Source of the DNA: Laspinema palackyanum D2a
Lineage (GTDB): Bacteria; Cyanobacteriota; Cyanobacteriia; Cyanobacteriales; Laspinemataceae
DNA length: 64,000 nt
Direction of reading: 5' to 3'
Assembly (NCBI GenBank): GCA_025370845.1
Contig: JAMXFF010000026.1
Span: forward strand, 48,616 to 112,615
Below, in pieces: positions 51,501-59,594 of the stretch. The notes under the pieces were generated by a model. That model made no database searches. It was not told the DNA's origin and saw nothing but the letters and a program-made list of their open reading frames with translations. The first letter of the stretch is position 1. Every line of letters begins with the position of its first letter. A program made the position numbers and the translations under genes.

Positions 51501-54500
51501 GGAACAGGACCGCTTATAATCGCTGTGGTGCTTGGGATTTCCTGCCCAAACCATTCCCACTTTAAACGGTTGAGATTTAAGCGGGAGTTGGCTTACATTA
51601 GAAGGATGAATATAAGGAATGGTAGCGGGAATTGTGGTTAAAGTTGTGCCAAAAATTCGAGGTAAACTCATCAAAGGAATCCAACTTTCAAAGGGTTCTA
51701 ACTCTTCCTGATGGGAACTAATTGCCTCAATACCCGGAACTGTTTTTAAGATAGAAACCAGGGGTGCAGCAACTAAGGCAACCACCCGGATTCCTCGTTG
51801 GGCAAGTAAGGGGGCATAGCGGATAAATTGCAGGGTATCTCCTAATCCTTGTTCCCCATATAATAGGAGTGTCTTGCCAGTTAAATCCGTCCCCTCCCAT
51901 TGAGGAACGTCAAAGTGAGGGAGGGCGGGGCATTCTTTGACGCACCAACGCCATTCGTATTCGGCAAAACCGCCGCGCAAGTCTCCGGCAGTCAGCAGAC
52001 TGATAGCGAGGTTGAGGTGAGCTTCCGCAGAGTCGGGCTGGATTTCGAGGGCGCGGTGATAGGTGGCGATCGCCGCTGTAGTTTGATGTTGTTCCTGGAA
52101 AGCCGTTCCTAGGTTAATGTGGGCGTCAATATACTGGGAATCCAGGGCAGTTGCCCGCTGAAAACAAGCCATTGCCTCGGTAATTCTCCCGGCTTTGAGT
52201 AACAGATTCCCCAAGGTATTATGGGCTTCTGTATAGTTGGGGTCAAGGGTAGTCGCTTCCTGGATGTGGGTGACTGCCTCTGTCAAATTTCCTAACTCTT
52301 TTAGGGCATTTCCCAGATGATAGTGAGCTTGACTATGATGGGCATCCAGGGCGATGACTTGGCGATAGTGGGCGATCGCTTCTTGGAAATGTCCCTCGTC
52401 AGATAAGGCATTTCCGAGATTATAATGGGCGGGGAGAGAGTGGGAATCCACGGCGACTGCTTGTGCTAAATAGGAAATTGCCTCACTGGTTCTACCCAAA
52501 CTGCGTAAGGCTGCCCCGAGATTGATATAGGCAGGGAGATAGCGGCAGTCAGCAATCAGTGCTTGCTTGTAATACCCCACTGCGGTATTAATTTTTCCCC
52601 CTTGATGGGCGATCGCCCCTAACAGTTGCCACCCTTGCGCCTGATTGGGATACTGTCGCAGCAACACCCGGCAACGGCGTTGAGCATCAGCAAAGTTACC
52701 CGCTTCGTAATCCTGGCGGGCGAGGGCGAATTCTGGGCTGATGGTGTGAGGTTCCGGGAAGACAATCCGCGTTGCCAACACCTCGGTTAAACTCTGTGCC
52801 ACTTCATCAAATACCCCCTGCCAATCCCCCCGTTCCTCCTGGCGAAACAGGCGCATTGTCGGATACCAAGGGGAATCTGTGCGATTCAGCAGCCATCGCC
52901 AATCGGGGGCATAGCTTAACGCCACCCAGACGGGTTTACCCAAGGCACCGGCTAAATGTGCCACGGAAGTATCCACGGTAATCACTAAGTCTAATTGAGC
53001 GATAACGGCTGCGGTATCGGCTAAATCCTGTAAGTGCGGGGCTAAATCTTCAATCGGGAGATTTTGCTGGCGAATTCGGGTTTCTTCCTGCCCTTTTTGG
53101 AGACTATACCACTCCACCCCGGGAATGTTGAGCAGGGGGAGAAAATAGCGCAAGGGACAGGAACGAGTGCGATCGCCTTTATGTTGGGGATTCCCCGCCC
53201 AGACGATGCCCACCTTGAGTCCCGGTGCATCCAATATAACCGGGGCTAAATGGGTGGGAGTGAGATAAGGAACTTCCCCCGGGACGGTGGCTAAGGTAGT
53301 CCCGAGGATGTGAGGCAAACTCAACAGCGGAATCCACACATCAATTGGGGCTAAGTCGGACCAATAGGCGCTGACGCGAGCGATGCCCGGTACGCTTTCA
53401 AATAAGCGCACCAAGGGTTGGTTAACCAAGGCAACGACTCGCCCCCCGCGTTGGACGAGTAAGGCGGCATAACGGACGAATTGGATACAATCTCCCAATC
53501 CTTGCTCGGCATGGAGTAAAATGGTCTTACCTCGGAGATCGGAACCGTCCCAAAATGGGGCAGGAATCGGGGGTAAATCTGGTGCTGCTTTCACCCGCCA
53601 ACGCCATTCATATTCCCGAAATCCCTGGCGTAAGTCACCTTGGATCAGCAAGGCAATTCCCCGGTTGTTATGGGCTTCGGAGTAGTCGGGTTGTAGGCGC
53701 AGGGCGGTGTTATAGCAGGCGATCGCCTCCTCGACTTTTCCTAAGTCGTGCAACACTAACCCTAAATTATTGTATCCTTGGGCATAATTGGGATTCAGGG
53801 CGACTGCCTGTTCAAAGTGAGGAATGGCGGGTTCTAATTCCCCCAACTCGTGCAATACCATCCCCAAATTATTATATCCATCCACATGATTCGATTGCAA
53901 GACAATCACCCGATGAAACTGGGCGATCGCCGCTTCCCGTTTCCCCAATTCCCACAGGGCATTTCCTAAGTTGTAATGCAACCCCACTTCTTGCGGGGCA
54001 TAAGGTAAAGCTTGATGATAACAAGCCACTGCTTCTGCACAGTTTCCCTGACTTTTCAGGAGCATTCCCCAATTCGTTAAAGCCACCGGATGGTTCGGCA
54101 TCTGTTCCAAAACTTGCCGATATAACCGTTCCGCTGCGGTTAAATCTCCCCGGTGATGAGCCGCAATCCCGCGTCCCAGTTTCGCACTCAGGTTGGGGGG
54201 CATCTTTGCCCAGTGTTTTGTCAATTCCAACGCCTCAATTAAGGCTTGTTTCACTTCATCAAAAACACTTTGCCAATCCCCCGGCTTACTTTGGCGAAAT
54301 AGGCGCAGGGTGGGATACCAAGGCGAATCTGGGCGATTCAGCAACCACCGCCAATCCGGTGCAAAAGGCAGCAACACCCAAGCCGGTTTTCCCAATGCCC
54401 CAGCTAAATGTGCTACTGCCGTATCCACGGTAATAATTAAGTCTAATTCCGCCATAACTTCAGCGGTATCTCGGAAATGATTCAATTGAGGGGCTAAATC

Positions 54501-55928
54501 TTGAATCGGGACTTCATGGGAGAGCTCAGTGAGTTCAGTCGAGTCTTTTTGTAAACTATAAAATTCTATTGAAGAGGGTGGAAACTCTTCTATTAATTGG
54601 CAAAAATAACTGAAGGGACAAGAACGTTTGATAGCGGTGGGATTCTCATGATTTGCCGCCCAAACTATTCCTATTTTGAAAGATGGAGAAGGGATGATAG
54701 TTTCCGATGGATCATTCACAGGAGATACCCCCAAACCCCCCTTAAGAAGAGGGGAGTCAGAGGGATTTTGGTCGTTCTTTGCTGAAGATACCTCAGCCCG
54801 CGCAAGGGGGCTTTGTTCGGATAGCCCCACGGTTCCCGGGTGCGGGGGACGCACCATCAGATAGGGAATATCCCGGGGAATTGTATCTAACGTTGTGCCA
54901 AAAATTCGGGGTAAACTCATCAAGGGCGCATGAACATCAAACGCCGGTAACGATTCACCCCGCAAAGCCAGGATATCCACCCCTTCTAGCTGTTGCAACA
55001 AGGGAAATAAGGGGGGATAACACTCCAGGATGATCCGCCCGCCCAAGGCTGCGACAAGGGGAATATAGCGGATAAATTGCAGAGTATCTCCCAATCCCTG
55101 TTCACTATGCAGGAGAATACTGCGCCCGGTGAGGGGGGAACCGTCCCATATCGGTTGGGGAAATGGGCGGGGTGTGAGGGTTTCGGTTTGCCACCGCCAT
55201 TCATATTCAACAAATCCCCTGGGATAATCCCCAGATATCAAGAGGGAGAGGGCGCGATTCCAATGGAACATGACGGTGTGAGGTTCGATCGCGATCGCCC
55301 GATCATAACAAGCGATTGCCTCCGCTAAATCCCCATAATCATGCAAGGCGACGCCGAGGTTATAGTGAAATTCTGCCGAATCGGGAGAGCGATCGCAGAG
55401 TTGCCGATACTGAATAATTGCTGCTTCTAAGTCTCCCGCTTCTTTCAAGGCATTACCGAGATTTGTCTGGATTTGCAAATCCTGTGGATCTAAGGCAATC
55501 GCTTGTTGATACTGAGCGATCGCCTCTTGAATCTCTCCCCGTTTCAGATGCAAATTGCCTAAATTATAGCAGGCTTTGGTATAATTAGGTCGCAGAATTA
55601 TCGCTTGGCAGTAATGGGCGATCGCCTCGGCTTGTTGTCCCTCCAATTTCAAGGAATTTGCTAGATTGTAATGGAACTCGGGCACATTGGGATGGACTTT
55701 GACTGCTTGCTGATACCAAGCGATCGCCCCTAAATTATCACCCTCCTGGGAGGCGATCGTTCCTAACAGGTTCAATGCCAGAAGATTCTCCGGTTCCCGA
55801 TGCAAGATTTCCCGACATAGCGTTTGTGCTTGGGCAAAATTCCCAGTTTCGCACTGTTTTTGAGCCATTTCCAAACATTGCGAAACGGTGAGTTGGGAGT
55901 AAGGGTTCGCAGATTGATTCACGTCCAT
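48558..55928 (-). CDS. Giant multi-module TPR / GT9-like glycosyltransferase protein with C-terminal GT4-like domain
   Basis: A 2456-residue protein (roughly 270 kDa). It has four tandem modules, each of several TPR repeats (AEAHNTLGNLLLKAG type) followed by a GT9/heptosyltransferase-like or SPINDLY-like domain whose landmarks recur: LLLHxEQGLGDxxQF(I/V)RY near residues 273, 808, 1358 and 1759, then GIVWAGN, LDL(I/V)I(T)VDT(S/A)VAHLAGALGKP and DSPWYPT(L/M)RLFRQ. Residues from about 2060 on form a GT4-like domain (VIFSGGKLEYRKGQD, TNRCEGGTNLVAMETMACG). Module 1 contains an insert of about 40 residues made of R2 and R3 repeats. The start at 55928 has a natural N-terminus (SQCLEMAQKQC). Confidence 0.85.
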   Translation of the reverse strand: MDVNQSANPYSQLTVSQCLEMAQKQCETGNFAQAQTLCREILHREPENLLALNLLGTIASQEGDNLGAIAWYQQAVKVHPNVPEFHYNLANSLKLEGQQAEAIAHYCQAIILRPNYTKACYNLGNLHLKRGEIQEAIAQYQQAIALDPQDLQIQTNLGNALKEAGDLEAAIIQYRQLCDRSPDSAEFHYNLGVALHDYGDLAEAIACYDRAIAIEPHTVMFHWNRALSLLISGDYPRGFVEYEWRWQTETLTPRPFPQPIWDGSPLTGRSILLHSEQGLGDTLQFIRYIPLVAALGGRIILECYPPLFPLLQQLEGVDILALRGESLPAFDVHAPLMSLPRIFGTTLDTIPRDIPYLMVRPPHPGTVGLSEQSPLARAEVSSAKNDQNPSDSPLLKGGLGVSPVNDPSETIIPSPSFKIGIVWAANHENPTAIKRSCPFSYFCQLIEEFPPSSIEFYSLQKDSTELTELSHEVPIQDLAPQLNHFRDTAEVMAELDLIITVDTAVAHLAGALGKPAWVLLPFAPDWRWLLNRPDSPWYPTLRLFRQSKPGDWQSVFDEVKQALIEALELTKHWAKMPPNLSAKLGRGIAAHHRGDLTAAERLYRQVLEQMPNHPVALTNWGMLLKSQGNCAEAVACYHQALPYAPQEVGLHYNLGNALWELGKREAAIAQFHRVIVLQSNHVDGYNNLGMVLHELGELEPAIPHFEQAVALNPNYAQGYNNLGLVLHDLGKVEEAIACYNTALRLQPDYSEAHNNRGIALLIQGDLRQGFREYEWRWRVKAAPDLPPIPAPFWDGSDLRGKTILLHAEQGLGDCIQFVRYAALLVQRGGRVVALVNQPLVRLFESVPGIARVSAYWSDLAPIDVWIPLLSLPHILGTTLATVPGEVPYLTPTHLAPVILDAPGLKVGIVWAGNPQHKGDRTRSCPLRYFLPLLNIPGVEWYSLQKGQEETRIRQQNLPIEDLAPHLQDLADTAAVIAQLDLVITVDTSVAHLAGALGKPVWVALSYAPDWRWLLNRTDSPWYPTMRLFRQEERGDWQGVFDEVAQSLTEVLATRIVFPEPHTISPEFALARQDYEAGNFADAQRRCRVLLRQYPNQAQGWQLLGAIAHQGGKINTAVGYYKQALIADCRYLPAYINLGAALRSLGRTSEAISYLAQAVAVDSHSLPAHYNLGNALSDEGHFQEAIAHYRQVIALDAHHSQAHYHLGNALKELGNLTEAVTHIQEATTLDPNYTEAHNTLGNLLLKAGRITEAMACFQRATALDSQYIDAHINLGTAFQEQHQTTAAIATYHRALEIQPDSAEAHLNLAISLLTAGDLRGGFAEYEWRWCVKECPALPHFDVPQWEGTDLTGKTLLLYGEQGLGDTLQFIRYAPLLAQRGIRVVALVAAPLVSILKTVPGIEAISSHQEELEPFESWIPLMSLPRIFGTTLTTIPATIPYIHPSNVSQLPLKSQPFKVGMVWAGNPKHHSDYKRSCSLDIFQNFLTVPGVEFYSLQKGQAGQNWQGRNLPLEDLGPSLDDFADTAAAISQLDLIITVDTSVAHLAGAMGKPTWLLLAYTPDWRWGLEGSESPWYPSLRLFRQTQPGDWQEVGDRITQELRQTVANFSTESIDSGEGNQEILEQFQQMIVSHPNCAEAYYNLGNCLKNQDQPEAAIAQYHQAIALKPNYLNAYFNLGNTYLEINQPEGAIAAYETALTIAPNDADTHTNLGFALLMTGDYSRGFAEYEWRNQRQDETSQFSLLPAWDGSDFSGKTLLLYTELGFGDSIQFIRYLPQVAQRGGRVILQCPKSLIPLFSTLPCDRLIPTGEPLPPFDITASLMSLPYLLGTTLDTIPATVPYLTPPNPPSVILESPHFKVGIVWAGSPRYGNQRNRSCPLEHLLPLGEIPGVTLYSLQKGQPLENPPATLTDLSAQLEDFADTAGAIAQLDLVITIDTAVAHLAGALGKPVWVLLPFAPDWRWMRDRSDSPWYPTLRLFRQTQPGNWQEVCDRVAVALGDRVSHPDTIITHPSPVGPKQPRSQQPIVGKISPTRAKTLLEGEGNMNPKSMMTESMGDRTQSVPKPAQKPLRLGLAWPINQMTGWGIYGTNLTLQLQKNPGYEPMLLLQPDTSGVVNPLMRSQLKPACDRYQNLEQLRNQNPGKPIWCDFPVLHALGNNFSSVATTKQLGGKQNIGLIFFEDTNFTPEKRKLAQEYLLIVAGSTWNAEVLKSQGITTVQALPQGIDPTWFHPAPKSNLFGDRFVIFSGGKLEYRKGQDIVIAAFKAFQQRHPEALLITAWHNFWPQFMRGLETTGHVTGLPKIGADKRLNLSEWLLNNGLNPDSFIDIGAIPNYLMPQIIREADCALFTNRCEGGTNLVAMETMACGIPTILSANTGHLDLIDPNHCYPLKIQKPVQPTPQFIGVEGWGESDIEEIIETLETLYQNRENAQQKGIAAAQFMQQWTWENQVNRLLEILGEIL
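54726..54848 (-). repeat. R2 and R3 palindromes read in frame inside the giant gene
   Basis: An R3-type sequence (CCCCCAAACCCCCCTTAAG) at about 54728-54750 and an R2-type sequence (AGCCCGCGCAAGGGGGCTT) at about 54793-54848 together encode about 40 residues (SSAKNDQNPSDSPLLKGGLG) in module 1. The corresponding place in modules 2, 3 and 4 has none. Confidence 0.75.
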
Positions 55929-55964
55929 TATTTAAAGGCTATCGGGGAGGGTGATGATAGGAAT

Positions 55965-56942
55965 TTACGCCAACAGACAAGCCACAGGAAACATGATATA
56001 TTCGAGGAAAAATAGTTTCCAAATAAATTGATAACAAGCGGCGATCGCGACTTTATCCTCTAAATCCACCTCGCGACTGCGCCACCCTAATCCTACCAAT
56101 GCCACCGTATGGGCGATCGCCAAGACAAAGGGATTAACTTGAGGTAACCACAGAAACGCCGCTACACTGGTCGCAATATAACAGAAAACTATTACCCATC
56201 GGGCTAAATCAAAGACGGTACGCGCTCCCAAACGCAGGGTCAAGGTGCTAATTTGATAAAGGCGATCGCCTTCCATATCGGGAATATCTTTAAAAATGGC
56301 GATCGCAAAGGTAAAGCCTAATACAAACAGCGTCAGCGCCCATACCGAGGGCGGAATCATCAACGCCCCCTCCCCTTGCATTACCCATTGATAATGTAAA
56401 AACAATCCTAAATTAACAATAATCCCGCGCACGGTGAAAATGCAGAAAGACGCCCAAAAGGGAAACCGCTTTAACCGGATAGGGGGCAAGGAATAAGCCG
56501 TTCCCAATCCTAAACTAATGAGTACCGTTGCCAATAACCAAGGACCTTGTAACGCTGCTAATGCTAAGGCTAAAATACCCGTAATGGCTACAATAATTTG
56601 CCCTTGTTTGCGGGTAAATTCTCCGGAAGCAACGGGTAACTCCGGTTTATTAATTTGGTCAATTTCAATATCAAAAAGTTGGTTTAATCCAACAATATAA
56701 ACATTCCCACAGAGGCAGGTAAACCAAGTTCCGAATAAGGGCAAGAGGGCTTTCCAAGTCAGACTGTCTCCAGAGAAAGCCCAGGCGATCGCAAACAAAC
56801 CAATCGCACTCAAACTGGTGCCAATAATCGTATGGGGGCGGGTAAATTTCCAGAAAGAATAGAGCCAAGGGGCATATTTCTGGACCACATTCATTTCATC
56901 CGGTTGAGAAACCGCAGGGGGAGAGGGAGAAATTTGGCTCAT
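55965..56942 (-). CDS. hpt: Homogentisate phytyltransferase
   Basis: A 325-residue UbiA-family membrane prenyltransferase with the first Asp motif NQLFDIEIDQINKP and second motif KDIPDMEGDR, and seven to nine hydrophobic helices. It joins phytyl diphosphate to homogentisate, the committed step of tocopherol synthesis in cyanobacteria and plastids. Directly downstream of the gamma-tocopherol methyltransferase gene (51 nt), so the two likely form an operon. Confidence 0.88.
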   Translation of the reverse strand: MSQISPSPPAVSQPDEMNVVQKYAPWLYSFWKFTRPHTIIGTSLSAIGLFAIAWAFSGDSLTWKALLPLFGTWFTCLCGNVYIVGLNQLFDIEIDQINKPELPVASGEFTRKQGQIIVAITGILALALAALQGPWLLATVLISLGLGTAYSLPPIRLKRFPFWASFCIFTVRGIIVNLGLFLHYQWVMQGEGALMIPPSVWALTLFVLGFTFAIAIFKDIPDMEGDRLYQISTLTLRLGARTVFDLARWVIVFCYIATSVAAFLWLPQVNPFVLAIAHTVALVGLGWRSREVDLEDKVAIAACYQFIWKLFFLEYIMFPVACLLA

Positions 56943-56993
56943 AATCTAGCTAAAATATAGACTCACCACAACAGCAAAGACACTCAAGAAAAG

Positions 56994-57908
56994 TTAGGAT
57001 TTCGTTCCACAGAGTAACCCATATCGAATTAACCCTTGCTTGTATCCATCACGCATCAGTCCTAGGGCCAACGCCCCTTGAATGGTTTGCCAACCGGAGA
57101 ATAATAATCCCAAAAGGGCCGAGGGGTCAAAGGCAGAATCAATCACAAAATCCCAAAAGGGAGCCACCGCTTCGGACCAATCCGCCACCTGAATTCCTTG
57201 GAATCCAATTTCTCGGGCAATTGTCTCATATTCGGGTAAAGAAATCACGTAAGGCAGGCAATAAACCTTGTAAATTTCCATTAATTGATGCCGTTCGCGA
57301 TCGCTCAGGGGGGCAGCAGGCGGGGCAACGGGACGATGACACCAGGTTGCCATCATCAACGCGCCTCCCGGTGCCAACACCCGATAACATTCCTGTAAAA
57401 ACTTCTTTTTATCCGGCATATGTTCGCCGCTTTCCAGAGTCCAGACGAGATCAAAGGAATTATCCGCAAAGGGCAATTCTAGGGCATTGGCGACCCGAAA
57501 CTCCGCCCTTGTATCCGGGGTCATGCCCCCCCCTTCCGGACCCGAGAATGAAGGAATTCCGGCTTCTCTGGCTCGTTCTGTGGCCCGGGCTGCCTGGACC
57601 GGACTGAGGGTAATTCCCGTGGCGCTGGCATTAAACTTTTGTGCTAAGTATAAAGAGCTACCACCGATGCCGCAACCTACATCTAAAATCGTGGAAACCT
57701 GGCTGTTGAGGTCCTTAGACAACTGCACCCCTGTCCAAGCCAGGAGTTCCTCAATCAAGTCAATCTGTGCCTGTCGTCGATCCAACCGGCGATCGCCCCT
57801 CTCTCCGTAATAGCCGTGATGCATATGTTCCCCCCAAACCCGTTCCCAGAGTCCAGAGGAAGCATCGTAAAACTGCTGAATTTGTTCGTACAAGTTGCTC
57901 GTCGTCAT
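56994..57908 (-). CDS. Gamma-tocopherol methyltransferase (tocopherol O-methyltransferase)
   Basis: A 304-residue SAM-dependent methyltransferase. The N-terminal signature YDASSGLWERVWGEHMHHGYY and SAM motif TILDVGCGIGGSSLYLA match the cyanobacterial/plant gamma-tocopherol methyltransferases that make alpha-tocopherol. LVWTLESGEHMPDK is also conserved. About ten extra residues (around FSGPEGGGMTPDT) between strands 2 and 3 are unusual. A related MPBQ methyltransferase is the main alternative. Divergent from the chemoreceptor gene. Confidence 0.82.
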   Translation of the reverse strand: MTTSNLYEQIQQFYDASSGLWERVWGEHMHHGYYGERGDRRLDRRQAQIDLIEELLAWTGVQLSKDLNSQVSTILDVGCGIGGSSLYLAQKFNASATGITLSPVQAARATERAREAGIPSFSGPEGGGMTPDTRAEFRVANALELPFADNSFDLVWTLESGEHMPDKKKFLQECYRVLAPGGALMMATWCHRPVAPPAAPLSDRERHQLMEIYKVYCLPYVISLPEYETIAREIGFQGIQVADWSEAVAPFWDFVIDSAFDPSALLGLLFSGWQTIQGALALGLMRDGYKQGLIRYGLLCGTKS

Positions 57909-57994
57909 GGCTGGTCAACACTCAGAAGCCGTGGGCTTACAGTAAAGCAGCCTCTATTGTAAACGATCGTGAACCCATTGGAAAAATCTGCCTT

Positions 57995-59479
57995 ATGTTA
58001 GTAAAACGTTTACCCTATAGCTGGGATTTCTCCAAAATCAAAGTGACTTACCAGATTTTTGGGGGATACGCTGTTCCCATCTTCCTCTCAGTCTGTGCGG
58101 CGATTTTGGTATATTTTCATGGAGTCAGGCGAGTCAATGACTCCTCAAAACAATTAGATGCAGTTCGGGTGCGCGTGGATGAAGTCGAAGCATTAGCTTA
58201 TAGCATTCTCGCCATGCAGCGAGCCGCTCGGGCTTATATTATTTCTCGGGATATTAATGAATTAGAAGGGTATGAACAGTGGGATAATACGTTTTATGAA
58301 CAGTCGGAAAAATTGCGATATTTAATTCAAAGCCCGGACCAACGCGAGACTCTCAAACAGATTATTGAATTAGGCGATCGCGTTAATGAATTTGACCGAC
58401 GCTTAATTTCTTATATTAAACTGGGCAAAATGAATAAAGCCGAGCAAACTGCTCGCAGTGGAGAAGGCAAACAGGCTGCCACCCGCCTCAAAGAACTGGT
58501 GGAAAAGTTTACCGCCACTGAACAAGTGATTTTAGCAGCCAGAACCCAAGAGCGGGCTGATGCCTTGGCATTTCTGTCTCAAGTCGTCTTTGGAACCGCC
58601 GGAATCACCACCCTGTTAGGAATCATCATCGGCGCGAAAATTTCCGCAGCGATCGGCCAAAAAATGAACCAACAAGCCGCTGCGATCGCCAAATCCGCTG
58701 CGGAAATTGCCGCCACCATTGAACAACAGGAACGCAGCGCCGTCTTCCAATCCGCTGCCACCAGCGAAACCACTACCCACCTCGATCGCTTAAGCTTCTC
58801 CTCTCAACAAGCAGCAGAGGAAACCACCCATTCATCCGCCTGTGCCGATCGCGCCCTCACCCTCACCCATCAAGGTGCCACCGCCGTCGCCCAAACTTTA
58901 GCCACAATGGCAACCCTGGAAGAAAAAGTGCAGGATATCGCCGGGGAAATCGGCTGTTTAGACCAAAAAACCCATCAAATCGCCGAAATTGCCCAATTAG
59001 TCGCCCAATTAGCTACCCAGACGAATATGCTGGCTTTAAATGCTGCGATCGAAGCCGTTCGTGCCGGGGATAAAGGTAGAGGATTTGGAGTGATTGCCAC
59101 TGAAATCCGCAAACTCGCCGATCTCAGTAAAGAATCCGCCGATAAAATTCACCTCCTACTCGCAGATATCGAAGCGACCCTCCGTTCTACCATCAAAGTC
59201 ACCCAGGAAGGAACCACCACCGTCAGCGCCAGTAATCAGATTACCCAACAAACTGCTGAGGCATTTCGAGGCGTTCGTGAAGCGATCCATCAAGTCGTTG
59301 CCAGTACCACCGAAATTTCCATCGTCGCTAAAGAACAAGTCACCGCGATCCACCAAGTCCTAGACGCTACGAATACCATTGATACCTCGGCGCGAGAAAA
59401 TGCTGCCGGAATCACCCAAGTTAAAATCGCCATCCAACAACTCAATGATGCAGCCCAAGCGTTGCAAACAATGGTGTAG
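57995..59479 (+). CDS. Methyl-accepting chemotaxis protein
   Basis: A 494-residue receptor. TM1 is at about residues 22-42 (GGYAVPIFLSVCAAILVYF), then a helical extracytoplasmic sensory domain of the CHASE3 type (about 45-190), TM2 at about 195-215 and a cytoplasmic signalling hairpin with the tip LATQTNMLALNAAIEAVRAG and GRGFGVIATEIRKLA. It would send signals to a CheA/CheW pathway for phototaxis or chemotaxis coded elsewhere. The frame opens upstream to 57767, over the divergent gene; the ATG at 57995 is chosen for the membrane-segment position. Confidence 0.88.
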   Translation: MLVKRLPYSWDFSKIKVTYQIFGGYAVPIFLSVCAAILVYFHGVRRVNDSSKQLDAVRVRVDEVEALAYSILAMQRAARAYIISRDINELEGYEQWDNTFYEQSEKLRYLIQSPDQRETLKQIIELGDRVNEFDRRLISYIKLGKMNKAEQTARSGEGKQAATRLKELVEKFTATEQVILAARTQERADALAFLSQVVFGTAGITTLLGIIIGAKISAAIGQKMNQQAAAIAKSAAEIAATIEQQERSAVFQSAATSETTTHLDRLSFSSQQAAEETTHSSACADRALTLTHQGATAVAQTLATMATLEEKVQDIAGEIGCLDQKTHQIAEIAQLVAQLATQTNMLALNAAIEAVRAGDKGRGFGVIATEIRKLADLSKESADKIHLLLADIEATLRSTIKVTQEGTTTVSASNQITQQTAEAFRGVREAIHQVVASTTEISIVAKEQVTAIHQVLDATNTIDTSARENAAGITQVKIAIQQLNDAAQALQTMV

Positions 59480-59594
59480 AAAATGCCGGATTTCATGGCA
59501 ATTTTTAAAGCCGGTTTTTCTATCAGTTCGGGCATCGCTTCAAGCAACAAACCTGTAGAATTCCCCATTATTTTAAAAATTTTCGGATTTTAAT

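Noticed and set aside
53555..54433. 292-codon forward frame inside the giant TPR gene
   Set aside because: It is antisense to TPR-coding sequence; the reverse-strand frame has clear repeated domains.
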